IMG/VR virus record: IMGVR_UViG_3300014903_000004 | Location: 1-56,294 of that record | DNA: 56,294 bases | DNA from: a virus | Direction: 5' to 3' (one strand) | Part shown: positions 47,750 to 55,972 of the stretch, one piece after another | Position numbering within the stretch: the first letter of the stretch is position 1 | How the letters are laid out: every line of letters begins with the position of its first letter | Position numbers and translations under genes: made by a program | Notes under the pieces: generated by a model | The model's database searches: none | What the model was told of the DNA's origin: nothing | The model's input: only the letters and a program-made list of their open reading frames with translations

Positions 47750-49240
47750 CTAGTAGATTCGAACTTCTTTCGGGTAATATCCTGCCAACTCTCGCACTGC
47801 ATGAACTGCAGCGTCGTAGTTGTTAGGAGATTTTCCGGCCCCGTTGTAGGTACACATCTGGTCTTCAAGCTCTGGGAGATAACCAACTATATGGCATCTT
47901 AATTGCTCAAAGAGCGCGGCAACTGGCTCCGCTCTGGCTATCTTACTCCCTGTCGCGGTAATGCCTTTGTAATTTACATTTGATCCGTTCTTAGCGTTAA
48001 GTATGATTGTCTCAACCATTCCACCACCGTAGTTCTTTTCACCAAGTAGAACATGAGCGTCGTATTTCCAATATAAATCAACGGATTCGTCGGCCCATTG
48101 CGAAGGTGAACCAAAGCGTGACTTATCAGAAAACAGATAGTAATGTTCAATGCCGTCTTCTTCTGTTCTTTTCCCGGCGGCAACAATACCGATCTGATCC
48201 GGCTTTTTACCTTCTTTTTTAATCTTACCGTCATCTCCGGATGGGTCAACAGACACCGCTATTCTCTCAAGCGTTGTGAAATCAAGGCTTTTAACGCGGG
48301 TTTGATCTATAAGCGCCTCAGTCCATAACGCCCCCTCTACATTTGCCTTCTCTGGCTTTTGCCGGTACTGCGACCAATAAACAGATTTAGGAGTCAAGAT
48401 GCTTTCTTTGTTATTGTCGTTGTGTTTCTTTTCCCAAAGCCAGCCCTCCGGTAAACCGTGATTGATCGGAATACCATGTGTATAATCTTTGTTATACTCT
48501 TCAGAGTTATCTATTATTACAGGTAAATTCAAGTGATGCCACATTTGACCATTGCCGCCTTTGAGGAGAAAGCCGCTCAGATCGTTTTTATGAACGCGCT
48601 GCATTATCACAATGATTGGCACTTCCTCAACTGCCAGTCGACTTTTCACGGTATCACCAAAGCGCCTATTTGAATTCTCCATCTCTTCGCCGCCAGCGTC
48701 GCCCGGCTTGGAAGGGTCATCAATTACAAGAGCACCCGTAAAATTATCTTTGTCGTGATTCATATGACCGGCACGGAACCCGGTAACCTGTCCGCCTGTA
48801 GCCGTCGCATAAACACCACCGCCCTGCTCTGTCCACCATTTAGCTTTAGAGTCGGAATCATCGCGCGTTTTAACTTCTCGCATTTCTTGGAATTTCTCTG
48901 ACTTGATACAAGTTCTGGCTGTTGATGAGTTCTCTAGTGCGAGTGCCGCTGAATATGACAGGTGAAGAAATCGCGCCATAGGATTATCAAGAAGCCCCTG
49001 AACAATAAAATTGATCACCGCAAGCTCTGTCTTAGTGTAACCAGGTGGAACATTTATAATCAGCCTTACTATCTCGCCGCGCCTTACCGCATCAAGCGCA
49101 TCTTGAATAGCCCGGTGGTGCAGGCTTATAATCATTTTCATGTCAAAGCGTTGTTTGAAGAAGTACCGGGCGCAATAAAGGCCGTCGTTTATGCAAAGAT
49201 TATAGCGTATCTGGTTCTGTTCTGATTCACTAGCAATCAT
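47750..49240 (-). CDS. terL: terminase large subunit
   Basis: 496 aa. Helical start, then an ATPase with Walker A NVPPGYTKTEL (about residues 63-73) and Walker B ALVIDDPS (170-177). The C-terminal nuclease has acidic residues in AVSVDPSGDDG near 330 and further Asp/Glu. It cuts and pumps DNA into proheads. Stop TAG at 47752-47750 is followed by the operator region. Confidence 0.92.
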   Translation of the reverse strand: MIASESEQNQIRYNLCINDGLYCARYFFKQRFDMKMIISLHHRAIQDALDAVRRGEIVRLIINVPPGYTKTELAVINFIVQGLLDNPMARFLHLSYSAALALENSSTARTCIKSEKFQEMREVKTRDDSDSKAKWWTEQGGGVYATATGGQVTGFRAGHMNHDKDNFTGALVIDDPSKPGDAGGEEMENSNRRFGDTVKSRLAVEEVPIIVIMQRVHKNDLSGFLLKGGNGQMWHHLNLPVIIDNSEEYNKDYTHGIPINHGLPEGWLWEKKHNDNNKESILTPKSVYWSQYRQKPEKANVEGALWTEALIDQTRVKSLDFTTLERIAVSVDPSGDDGKIKKEGKKPDQIGIVAAGKRTEEDGIEHYYLFSDKSRFGSPSQWADESVDLYWKYDAHVLLGEKNYGGGMVETIILNAKNGSNVNYKGITATGSKIARAEPVAALFEQLRCHIVGYLPELEDQMCTYNGAGKSPNNYDAAVHAVRELAGYYPKEVRIY

Positions 49241-49850
49241 CGTCCTCCAAGACTTCTTTGATCGCGTCTTTTAACTGTGAAGCATCCAGTTTACTATCAA
49301 TATCTCCTGAATGCTCAAGTTTATCTGGTTCATAAAAACCTTGTAACTTGCTTATTTCTGCGGCTACCTTGACGGGATCGTGGAGCTTTATCTTTTCAAT
49401 GATGACATCTTCCTCATCATCGTGTCCGGCAATTCGCCTTGTGGTCAATTCTGCAAGAGCTACAATCGAACCATCTTTTATAGATTGATTCACATCAATA
49501 CAGCCATTCTGAAGGAAGTTTGACTGATCAGCGGTAAAGATACGTGATAGCTTTTGAAGTATGTCACGTTTGCTACAAATGCTTATATCGAGTGAATTGG
49601 TGATTACATAATTAGTCATCCAATCAACAACTGGCTTTATGTTAGGTTTTATTAGGTTCTCGAAAGCTTGAACATGCGCGCTGTCTTTTGCATACCCAGC
49701 TTTAATTGCAGACTGTGTCCCGTTCCCATTTTGCACATAAAAAACAATAAATTTTTTCTGCTTATCAGTGAGCCCTTTCCACATCTCTTTCATCTCATCC
49801 GGCATAACATCCATATAATGCGGATATTCTATTTCACTTTCCTCACTCAT
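49230..49850 (-). CDS. terS: terminase small subunit
   Basis: 206 aa from ATG 49850; the upstream TTG is part of the ribosome site GGAGG. LTDKQKKFIVFYVQNGNGTQ, SAIKAGYAKDSAHVQ and ADQSNFL match the Terminase_2 small subunit with an HTH that binds pac/cos DNA. Overlaps terL by 11 bases. Confidence 0.85.
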   Translation of the reverse strand: MSEESEIEYPHYMDVMPDEMKEMWKGLTDKQKKFIVFYVQNGNGTQSAIKAGYAKDSAHVQAFENLIKPNIKPVVDWMTNYVITNSLDISICSKRDILQKLSRIFTADQSNFLQNGCIDVNQSIKDGSIVALAELTTRRIAGHDDEEDVIIEKIKLHDPVKVAAEISKLQGFYEPDKLEHSGDIDSKLDASQLKDAIKEVLEDDDC

Positions 49851-49880
49851 ATCAAGATCCTCCAACCTTCATGCGCTCTC

Positions 49881-50039
49881 TTACCACTCGTCGTCAAATT
49901 CCAGTATACACCTATTAAGGCGGTGTTTTCTATACGACTTCTTTTCTAGCCTATACTTAACATATACGATCGCAACTATAACTAATGCCACTGCTACAAT
50001 AAATATTATCGCTTCAATTTCAATTTCAAATTCTGATAA
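49881..50039 (-). CDS. small single-span membrane protein
   Basis: 52 aa from TTG 50039 (AAAGGGG upstream). A GTG at 50102 would add 21 residues but lies almost at the predicted start of the mRNA. IIFIVAVALVIVAIVYVKY is a membrane span and the tail is basic. First gene of the terminase transcript. Role unknown. Confidence 0.5.
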   Translation of the reverse strand, partial: LSEFEIEIEAIIFIVAVALVIVAIVYVKYRLEKKSYRKHRLNRCILEFDDEW

Positions 50040-50113
50040 CAATTTAAAACCCCTTTTCTTTAACAAATCATTTCCCTGTTGTGGTATTCGCCATCCCCAC
50101 ACCAGCCGTACAT

Positions 50114-50142
50114 AATATAGATTGTTATTCCTTAAAAATCAA
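50114..50142 (-). promoter_or_regulatory. leftward promoter for the terminase operon
   Basis: TTGATT (50142-50137), 17-base spacer, TATATT (50119-50114). It is divergent from the promoter at 50171. Confidence 0.6.
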
Positions 50143-50170
50143 ATTTATAGACATTTTACATATAAACCGC

Positions 50171-50199
50171 TTGCAACATGTTTACATATTGTATATATT
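50171..50199 (+). promoter_or_regulatory. rightward promoter for the recombination operon
   Basis: TTGCAA (50171-50176), 17-base spacer, TATATT (50194-50199). TTTACATAT occurs twice (near 50155 and 50180), one copy in the spacer, a possible operator pair between the divergent promoters. Confidence 0.65.
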
Positions 50200-50243
50200 G
50201 AATTGTAGACAGAACATTAACAAATAACAAAGAGGGCAGACAA

Positions 50244-50903
50244 ATGGATGTTAAAACAGTAGACGGAGTGATTCTAAAAGAGGGAAAGTGGTATTATACA
50301 GATAATGGGCAAGCTGTTATTCTTGATAAAATACTTTGTGATACCGATTTGAATAACATGTTTTTAGTCACCCCTATATATGAAGGTGAAGCAATGGGTT
50401 GTTCTGGTGATGGTGGTTGTCATAGTGAATACACTGTTGATTATGAATGCGAGGGAATGCCTAGAATTGTTAACTGTCTGTTCAAAAAAGAGCCACTTGC
50501 AAAATTAGGCGAAGAGTTCAAAGCAAAGCAAAAAGAATTAACTGATATAGCCATTGCGATAGGGTCAATGAAAAGCGGTTTAAAAGACACAGAAAGAGCA
50601 AAAAAAGAAGTTCTAGACTCAATAGAGAAAGTGAAGAGAGATAATGCTCAGTTATTTAATCAAAATGAGATGCATAAAAGCACCCTCGAAATCACCATTA
50701 ATGAAACAAGAGATGCCCGTCAAAAACTCAGTGAACTTGAAGATGGTTGTGAGGTCTATGATCAAGCTAACGAATTAAAGGAAATTGCAAGACTCAGAAA
50801 GATCGAGTTTAAAATGCAATGTCTTGAAGCCTGTGGTGTTGATAACTGGAATTTTTACGATGTGTCTTTAAGTGAGTATAGTAAAAGATATCCAAACGGA
50901 TAA
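50244..50903 (+). CDS. hypothetical coiled-coil protein
   Basis: 219 aa, AGAGGGCAG upstream. The N-terminal 85 residues are beta-rich with Cys pairs (CSGDGGCHSEY). Residues 85-185 form a coiled coil (KQKELTDIAIAIGSMKSGLK). First gene of the early operon. No family recognised. Confidence 0.6.
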   Translation: MDVKTVDGVILKEGKWYYTDNGQAVILDKILCDTDLNNMFLVTPIYEGEAMGCSGDGGCHSEYTVDYECEGMPRIVNCLFKKEPLAKLGEEFKAKQKELTDIAIAIGSMKSGLKDTERAKKEVLDSIEKVKRDNAQLFNQNEMHKSTLEITINETRDARQKLSELEDGCEVYDQANELKEIARLRKIEFKMQCLEACGVDNWNFYDVSLSEYSKRYPNG

Positions 50904-50926
50904 TAACAGTAACAACAGGGCAGAAA

Positions 50927-51142
50927 ATGAAAAGCACTATAATATTTGAAACGCAAATCGGGATCGAAACGGAAGTTGCTTATGATAGGTTTATGGACAA
51001 AGACTATGTTGATGGTATATGCGTTCGCTGTGATGACATAATCGAAATTTCAAGTTTAATAGTAGATGGAAAGAAAACAGAATTTGAAGACTTACGAGAA
51101 TCAAACAAAGAAATAATTCTTGATGAAATAAGAGAACGATAA
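50927..51142 (+). CDS. small acidic hypothetical protein
   Basis: 71 aa, leader ACAACAGGGCAGAAA similar to the previous gene's. Beta start (STIIFETQIGIETEVAY), helical end. A small GGGG/CCCC hairpin follows at 51151-51164. No family recognised. Confidence 0.55.
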   Translation: MKSTIIFETQIGIETEVAYDRFMDKDYVDGICVRCDDIIEISSLIVDGKKTEFEDLRESNKEIILDEIRER

Positions 51143-51186
51143 CCAAAACAGGGGCTCTGTCCCCAATAACAAGGAGGTATTACCAA

Positions 51187-51339
51187 GTGGCAAAAACAAC
51201 GACAATCAGAATTTCAAAGGAGTTGAACGACCGACTCAAAGCGGTTGCGGAAAAAGAAAGACGCAGCACGAACTCTATGGGAATCATCGCAATTGAGGAT
51301 CTTGTAGAGAAACACGAGGCCGCCAATGACAAAGGATAA
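51187..51339 (+). CDS. ribbon-helix-helix DNA-binding protein
   Basis: 50 aa, GTG start with AAGGAGG. TTTIRISKELNDRLKAVAEK then RRSTNSMGIIAIEDLV is an Arc/CopG-type ribbon-helix-helix. Probable repressor of early promoters, perhaps its own. Overlaps the next gene by 14 bases. Confidence 0.75.
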   Translation: MAKTTTIRISKELNDRLKAVAEKERRSTNSMGIIAIEDLVEKHEAANDKG

Positions 51340-51475
51340 AATAATACATGGTCGATTCGGTCAAATCAAACATGTCGACAACCCAAATAAGAACAGCAAA
51401 CTTACTGCAGTTAATATCGCAGCCACCACACTGTTTTTAATAGTAATGGCAATCTACGCAATAAAAAGTATTTAA
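51326..51475 (+). CDS. small single-span membrane protein
   Basis: 49 aa, start inside the RHH gene, where GAGGCC serves as ribosome site. A polar, basic start and one C-terminal span (IAATTLFLIVMAIYAIKSI). Function unknown. Confidence 0.55.
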   Translation: MTKDKIIHGRFGQIKHVDNPNKNSKLTAVNIAATTLFLIVMAIYAIKSI

Positions 51476-51500
51476 TCGCATATTCATGGAGGTGAATAAA

Positions 51501-52511
51501 ATGCAATTCGAACTAACAAAAGTAAATGATGTATTCGCAGATTTCAGAAAGCAACTTGAAGAAGCAAAAGAAATCAACAAAAATACTGTCTTTGATTACG
51601 AGGACAAAAAGAGCCACGCCCAAGCAGTTTCGCACATATACAAGCTACGTCAAACCGCATCTGCAATTGATAAATTGCGTAAATCAGAAAAAGCAGAATC
51701 GCTTGCATACGGAAAAGAAATTGATTTGGTTGCAAAATTACTGGAAGCAGAAATCCGCGAAATGATCGCTGTACACGATGCACCAATACAAGCAAAGAAG
51801 GAACGTGAGGCGGCGGTAAAAAAAGAAATCAGTGACCGTATTGAAAGAGTGATCGTTGCCGGTAATACTGAATACGAAACTTCTGAGGCCGCAAAAGTTT
51901 GTCTTTTAAAACTAAAAGAAATAAAACTCGATGACTCTTTCGGAGCATTCAAAGGTGAGGCCGCCATTGCTAAAGATGAGGCAATTGGAAAAGTTGAGCT
52001 GAGATTCGACGCTCTTGTAAAATCAGAAGCAACAGCCATTGAGTTGGCCCGGGTCAACAAGGAAAATGAAGAGAAGGCGCGTATTGAAGCTGAGGCCAAA
52101 GCTAAGAAGGATCAGGAAGAGCGAGAGGCCAACATTGCTAAAGAGTCGCGTGAGACTGCTGAACGCGAAGCAAAAGAACGCGAAGAGAAAACAAAAGCCG
52201 AACAAGCTGCAGCACTCGCCAAAGTAGAGCAAGACAAAAAAGATGCTGTTGCAAAGGCCGAACGTGAAGCACAAGAGAAAATTGCCGCAGAGAAAAAGCG
52301 CATTGCTGATGAGAAAGCTGAAGCTGATAAAATCCAGATGATTGCAGACCAAAAAGAAAAAAGGCGTATTGCTAACCGAGCTCACCAGGGACGTATAAAT
52401 TCAGGAATTGTTTCTCAACTTGTAGAGCTTGGGTGTGAGCAAGACTTAGCGGTTGCAATTGTCAAAAACGCAGCAAAACAAGAAATTCAGAATCTAACAA
52501 TAAACTACTAG
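51501..52511 (+). CDS. coiled-coil protein of the recombination operon (DUF1351-like)
   Basis: 336 aa from ATG 51501 (GGAGGTGAATAAA); an ATG at 51486 overlaps the ribosome site. N-terminal 150 residues are helical with YEDKKSHAQAVSHIYKLRQT, like DUF1351 phage proteins. Residues 180-300 are a long Lys/Glu/Ala coiled coil. The end folds again (QGRINSGIVSQLVELGCEQD). Such proteins travel with phage annealing proteins. Confidence 0.65.
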   Translation: MQFELTKVNDVFADFRKQLEEAKEINKNTVFDYEDKKSHAQAVSHIYKLRQTASAIDKLRKSEKAESLAYGKEIDLVAKLLEAEIREMIAVHDAPIQAKKEREAAVKKEISDRIERVIVAGNTEYETSEAAKVCLLKLKEIKLDDSFGAFKGEAAIAKDEAIGKVELRFDALVKSEATAIELARVNKENEEKARIEAEAKAKKDQEEREANIAKESRETAEREAKEREEKTKAEQAAALAKVEQDKKDAVAKAEREAQEKIAAEKKRIADEKAEADKIQMIADQKEKRRIANRAHQGRINSGIVSQLVELGCEQDLAVAIVKNAAKQEIQNLTINY

Positions 52512-52521
52512 GAGGTAGAAA

Positions 52522-53292
52522 ATGAGTGATAAAAATGAAGTACAAGTAATGGAGCCGTCAGCGCTGGCAGTGATACAGAAAGTTGAGATTGATTCTGCAA
52601 TAGCAACCGCAAAGCAATATCCACGCGATTTAACAATGTTTAAGGATATGTCAACAGCAATGGCAACGTTTGACGATGAGACAGCCGCGGAATGTATTTA
52701 CAAACGTCCTGTTGGTGGTGGAAAGTTCGCTGAAGGAATGAGTGTGAGAACAGCTGAGATCGTAGCTGCCTGTTACGGTAATTTAAAAGTACAAGCTCGT
52801 ATTATTGAGCAAACACCAAAACAAGTAGTAGTTCAAGGTGTTGCACACGATCTTCAAATGAACAATATGATAAGTGTTGAAGTAGTTGAATCAACAACTA
52901 AAAAAGATGGCAAACCATATGATGAAAGAATGCGTGTAGTTGTTGCAAAAGCAGCACTGGCTAAAGCTCGACGCGACGCGATATTTTGCGTAGTTCCTAA
53001 AGCGATGTGCAAACACATTGAAACGGCTGTAAAAAAGCAATTGTTCGGTGACAGTAAGTCTTTATCAGAAAGGCAAGCAAGTATGGCTGAATGGGTTAAA
53101 AAACTACCTATTGACGAAAAGCGAGTATGGTCTACTCTTGGTATCGGCGGTATTGATGATGTTACACCAAAAATCATTGAAACAATGCTGGGTCTTCATA
53201 CTGCTTTAACAAACAACGACATAACACTTGATGAAGCCTTTCCGGAGAATAAACAAACAGCAAAAGAAGCTCTCGATAAAGTTGGTAAATAA
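52522..53292 (+). CDS. probable phage recombination (annealing-like) protein
   Basis: 256 aa, GGAGG upstream. ATAKQYPRDLTMFKDMSTAM, ETAAECIYKRPVGGG, EGMSVRTAEIVAACYGNLKV and ALAKARRDAIFCVVP define a family widespread in phages next to RecE-like exonucleases. By analogy with RecT/Redbeta it may anneal single strands, but sequence similarity to those is not evident to me. Confidence 0.6.
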   Translation: MSDKNEVQVMEPSALAVIQKVEIDSAIATAKQYPRDLTMFKDMSTAMATFDDETAAECIYKRPVGGGKFAEGMSVRTAEIVAACYGNLKVQARIIEQTPKQVVVQGVAHDLQMNNMISVEVVESTTKKDGKPYDERMRVVVAKAALAKARRDAIFCVVPKAMCKHIETAVKKQLFGDSKSLSERQASMAEWVKKLPIDEKRVWSTLGIGGIDDVTPKIIETMLGLHTALTNNDITLDEAFPENKQTAKEALDKVGK

Positions 53293-53299
53293 ATAAAAT

Positions 53300-53321
53300 A
53301 GCGGTCTTTAATTAGGCCGCT
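53300..53321 (+). promoter_or_regulatory. hairpin upstream of the exonuclease ribosome site
   Basis: AGCGGTCT-TTAATT-AGGCCGCT, an 8-bp stem with one T-G pair, three bases before GAGGTGAT. It could damp translation of the exonuclease or stop exonucleases degrading upstream mRNA. There is no T run, so it is not a terminator. Confidence 0.5.
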
Positions 53322-53333
53322 AGAGGTGATTTT

Positions 53334-54164
53334 ATGAATAAACACAGCCTAACAGATGATAATTATTACCAAGACACAAAATACTTGAGTAATTCAACGG
53401 TAAGCGAATATATGGAGTGTTCAGCACGGGCAGAGGCAAAGCGTAAAGGTGAATGGAAAGACGAAGGTTTTAAACTTCCTTTCGCTATGGGACATTTCTT
53501 CGAGAGTCTTTTAAATGGCGACTCTAAGCGCGTTATTGAGTCGGCAGAATTCAAAGATCAACTGTGTAATGCAAATAATGTTACAGAAAACGCAAACGCC
53601 ATTAAATGCCGCGCAATGTATGCACGATGCAGCGAAAATGATTTATTCATGCGATTTAACACAGGACTAAATGAGCAAATATTCACTGGTGAGATTCACG
53701 GTGTTTTATTCAGAATCAAAGTTGATATTGTCAATATCGCAAACGGATTTTTTACCGATACGAAGAGTTCAAAAGCAACGCTTAAAACGTGCATAAATGA
53801 AGACGGTGAAATAGCTCTTGACTATGAAGACTTCGACTGGAAAGATGGAAAGAAGCGCCCGTTCTACGAGCATTTTGATTACATCATGCAGCTGGCAATT
53901 TATCAGGAGATATTGCGCCAAAACTTCGACGTATTGCTTCAGCCGATTCTTAATGTTGCATCAAAAGTTAAACCGTTCCGTTATCAAACTTTATTCATTG
54001 ACAAGCATGACGAGAGGCTTTCAGATAAAATTGAGCTACTTGGTGAATATATCGAGTATATTGAATCAATGAGAGCCGGAACGATTGAGCCGACACGCTG
54101 CGAAGAGTCAACGTGTGAATATTGCAATCAGACATTTAACCCAGAACTACCAATCGTTATTTAA
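53334..54164 (+). CDS. PD-(D/E)XK exonuclease, RecE/ExoVIII-like
   Basis: 276 aa. YLSNSTVSEYMECSARAEAK, FAMGHFFESLLNG and GVLFRIKVDIVNIANGFFTD-TKSSK carry the His...Asp...D-x-K pattern of RecE-type 5'-3' exonucleases (PDDEXK DUF3799-like). It should resect ends for the annealing protein upstream. A C-terminal CEESTCEYC adds a possible metal site. Confidence 0.8.
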   Translation: MNKHSLTDDNYYQDTKYLSNSTVSEYMECSARAEAKRKGEWKDEGFKLPFAMGHFFESLLNGDSKRVIESAEFKDQLCNANNVTENANAIKCRAMYARCSENDLFMRFNTGLNEQIFTGEIHGVLFRIKVDIVNIANGFFTDTKSSKATLKTCINEDGEIALDYEDFDWKDGKKRPFYEHFDYIMQLAIYQEILRQNFDVLLQPILNVASKVKPFRYQTLFIDKHDERLSDKIELLGEYIEYIESMRAGTIEPTRCEESTCEYCNQTFNPELPIVI

Positions 54165-54176
54165 AAAGGTGAGACT

Positions 54177-54614
54177 ATGAAATTTGACGTAACAGCAGTA
54201 ATAAAAGAGGTCGGAGCGATTGAAACGGTCGGAGCTAAAGGATTTCAAAAACGAAATCTAGTTCTATCCGAAGAAAGTGGTGAATATGAAAATATTGTAT
54301 GTGTTGAGTTCTCTGGTGATAAACTTGAGCTTCCAGAAAAATACACGGCAGGGCAGACGGTAAAAGTAGGCGGTTTTATAAACTGTCGTGAATGGAATGG
54401 TAAGTATTTCACAAGTCTTCGAGGTAATTTTATTCAAACTGATAGAAGTGAAGGCGTTCAACAGCCGCCACCGCAGCAGTTCGGACAGGCTCCGCAGGTT
54501 CAAACACCACAACAACCAGCTACATCAGTGTATCAATCACCAAATAATACGCAACCTGCTTTTTCTGCATCAGATCAAGCACAACCGCAAGCAGAGGACG
54601 ATATTCCGTTCTAG
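54177..54614 (+). CDS. ssb: single-stranded DNA-binding-like protein
   Basis: 145 aa. An OB-like N-terminus (KFDVTAVIKEVGAIETVGAK; ENIVCVEFSGDKLELPEKYT; VGGFINCREWNGKYFTSLRG) resembles DUF3127-type SSBs. A Gln/Pro-rich linker leads to the acidic AEDDIPF tail used by SSBs to recruit partners. Confidence 0.8.
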   Translation: MKFDVTAVIKEVGAIETVGAKGFQKRNLVLSEESGEYENIVCVEFSGDKLELPEKYTAGQTVKVGGFINCREWNGKYFTSLRGNFIQTDRSEGVQQPPPQQFGQAPQVQTPQQPATSVYQSPNNTQPAFSASDQAQPQAEDDIPF

Positions 54615-54666
54615 TCAGCAGCAATAATTCTTACCAAACAGCAAATAAAATTACCAAAGGAAATAA

Positions 54667-54867
54667 ATGAGTATAACTAATTGTGTGGGGTGCAAGAAAC
54701 ACATCTCGTTTCACAAAGGATTTGAATATTGTGAAGGCGAGTTATGGCAGAGATGTGATGAGGAATCAAAAGAGTGGCTAGAGTCTGACGATGACTACAC
54801 AAAATATATTAACAAGAGTATTTTTTGTAGTGAATATGAACCCAAAAAAGTAACCAAGGAAAATTAA
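54667..54867 (+). CDS. Cys-rich small protein
   Basis: 66 aa, AAAGGAAATAA upstream. CVGCKKHISFHKGFEYCEGE and a late CSEYEP suggest a metal-binding site. No family recognised; sits between SSB and RdgC. Confidence 0.55.
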   Translation: MSITNCVGCKKHISFHKGFEYCEGELWQRCDEESKEWLESDDDYTKYINKSIFCSEYEPKKVTKEN

Positions 54868-54868
54868 T

Positions 54869-55972
54869 ATGAGCTTCGAAAAACAAAACATCACCATGAC
54901 AATGTTCCGTCTTGCCGAAAAACTACCTGAAGATGTGCTTGAACTATTTAATGAGAAGACAGCAGGTAAACTCGACAATGTTGGCAATGAGGAGCAAGTA
55001 GGATGGACAAGCGGACGAGGCCTTCTTGAAACAGAGATCAATGAAGAAACGTGTATTGTCGGCGGCCACATCCTTTTGAACCTTCGCTTTGCAGAAAAGA
55101 AAATTCCAGCGTCATTTATGAAGGAACTTTGCAAAAAAGAAGAGCTTAATAAAATGGAGCACTGGGGAGTCGACCGAATCTCAAATAAAGACAAAAAAGA
55201 GATCCGTGAGGGCATAAAAGAGAAGTACCTCAACAGGTTTCCTCCTTGTGTTTCTGGATTTGAAATTGCTATTGATCGCGCATCAAGCATGCTTTATTTG
55301 GGAACTTGCTCAAATGCAAAGGTTAACTATTTTATTCAGCTATTTGAGTCTGTAACAGGTGTTGAGCCGATAAAAGTTAATAATGAAGAGTTGGCGTTTC
55401 AGTACTACCAGGATGCAAACAAAAGTAATGCTCTTGATTTCGCTTTCAGCTTTCCTAATGTCAATTTTGCCGGAGTTACAAATGATGATCCAAAATCAAT
55501 GGGCCGGGACTTTCTCACATGGCTCTGGTGGTTGTCTGAGAACAGAGAAGAAAACAAAACAGACTTTGAGCTGTGTCTTGATGGATCAATGAAACTTGCG
55601 TTCATGTTTGGCGGCCAAGGAGCAACAGAGACTACTGTGAATATGGGTCTACCTCAGAAGTCATCAGAAGTAAAATCTGCACTAATGGGCGGCAAAAAGC
55701 TTTGTAAAACAAAGTTAATCTTTGCAAAAGATCTCAAGCAATGGGGCTTTACCTTTAACGCTGATACATTCGGATTTTACAGCTTGTCTCTTCCTGATGG
55801 TGAAGAGATGGAGCGCCACAGCAAGTTTGAAGAGCGCATAAACAATATCAATGAGTTCAATAAGATAATCAAACTGTTTTATTTTGAGTTCTGCAAGTTC
55901 GTTTTATCCGATGATTACGCTGATAAAGAGAAGATGCTGCAGACTTGGACGGCAGAACGTGAATCGTACTAA
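54869..55972 (+). CDS. rdgC: RdgC-like recombination-associated protein
   Basis: 367 aa, AAGGAAAATTAAT upstream. MTMFRLAEKLPEDVLELFNE, ILLNLRFAEKKIPASFMKEL, KKEIREGIKEKYLNRFPPCV and SMLYLGTCSNAKVNYFIQLF follow the RdgC family (FRL...; R...K.IPA; ...P; L...S..K). RdgC forms a ring around duplex DNA and modulates RecA. Length is slightly above the 300-residue norm. Confidence 0.8.
   Translation: MSFEKQNITMTMFRLAEKLPEDVLELFNEKTAGKLDNVGNEEQVGWTSGRGLLETEINEETCIVGGHILLNLRFAEKKIPASFMKELCKKEELNKMEHWGVDRISNKDKKEIREGIKEKYLNRFPPCVSGFEIAIDRASSMLYLGTCSNAKVNYFIQLFESVTGVEPIKVNNEELAFQYYQDANKSNALDFAFSFPNVNFAGVTNDDPKSMGRDFLTWLWWLSENREENKTDFELCLDGSMKLAFMFGGQGATETTVNMGLPQKSSEVKSALMGGKKLCKTKLIFAKDLKQWGFTFNADTFGFYSLSLPDGEEMERHSKFEERINNINEFNKIIKLFYFEFCKFVLSDDYADKEKMLQTWTAERESY

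Noticed and set aside
50150-50190. Two TTTACATAT direct repeats as a replication origin
   Set aside because: Only two copies and no further iterons; an operator for the divergent promoters is simpler.
51574-52385. Several minus-strand frames rich in Phe, Ser and Leu opposite the coiled-coil gene
   Set aside because: These are reverse readings of the Lys/Glu/Ala-rich coiled coil, with no ribosome sites.
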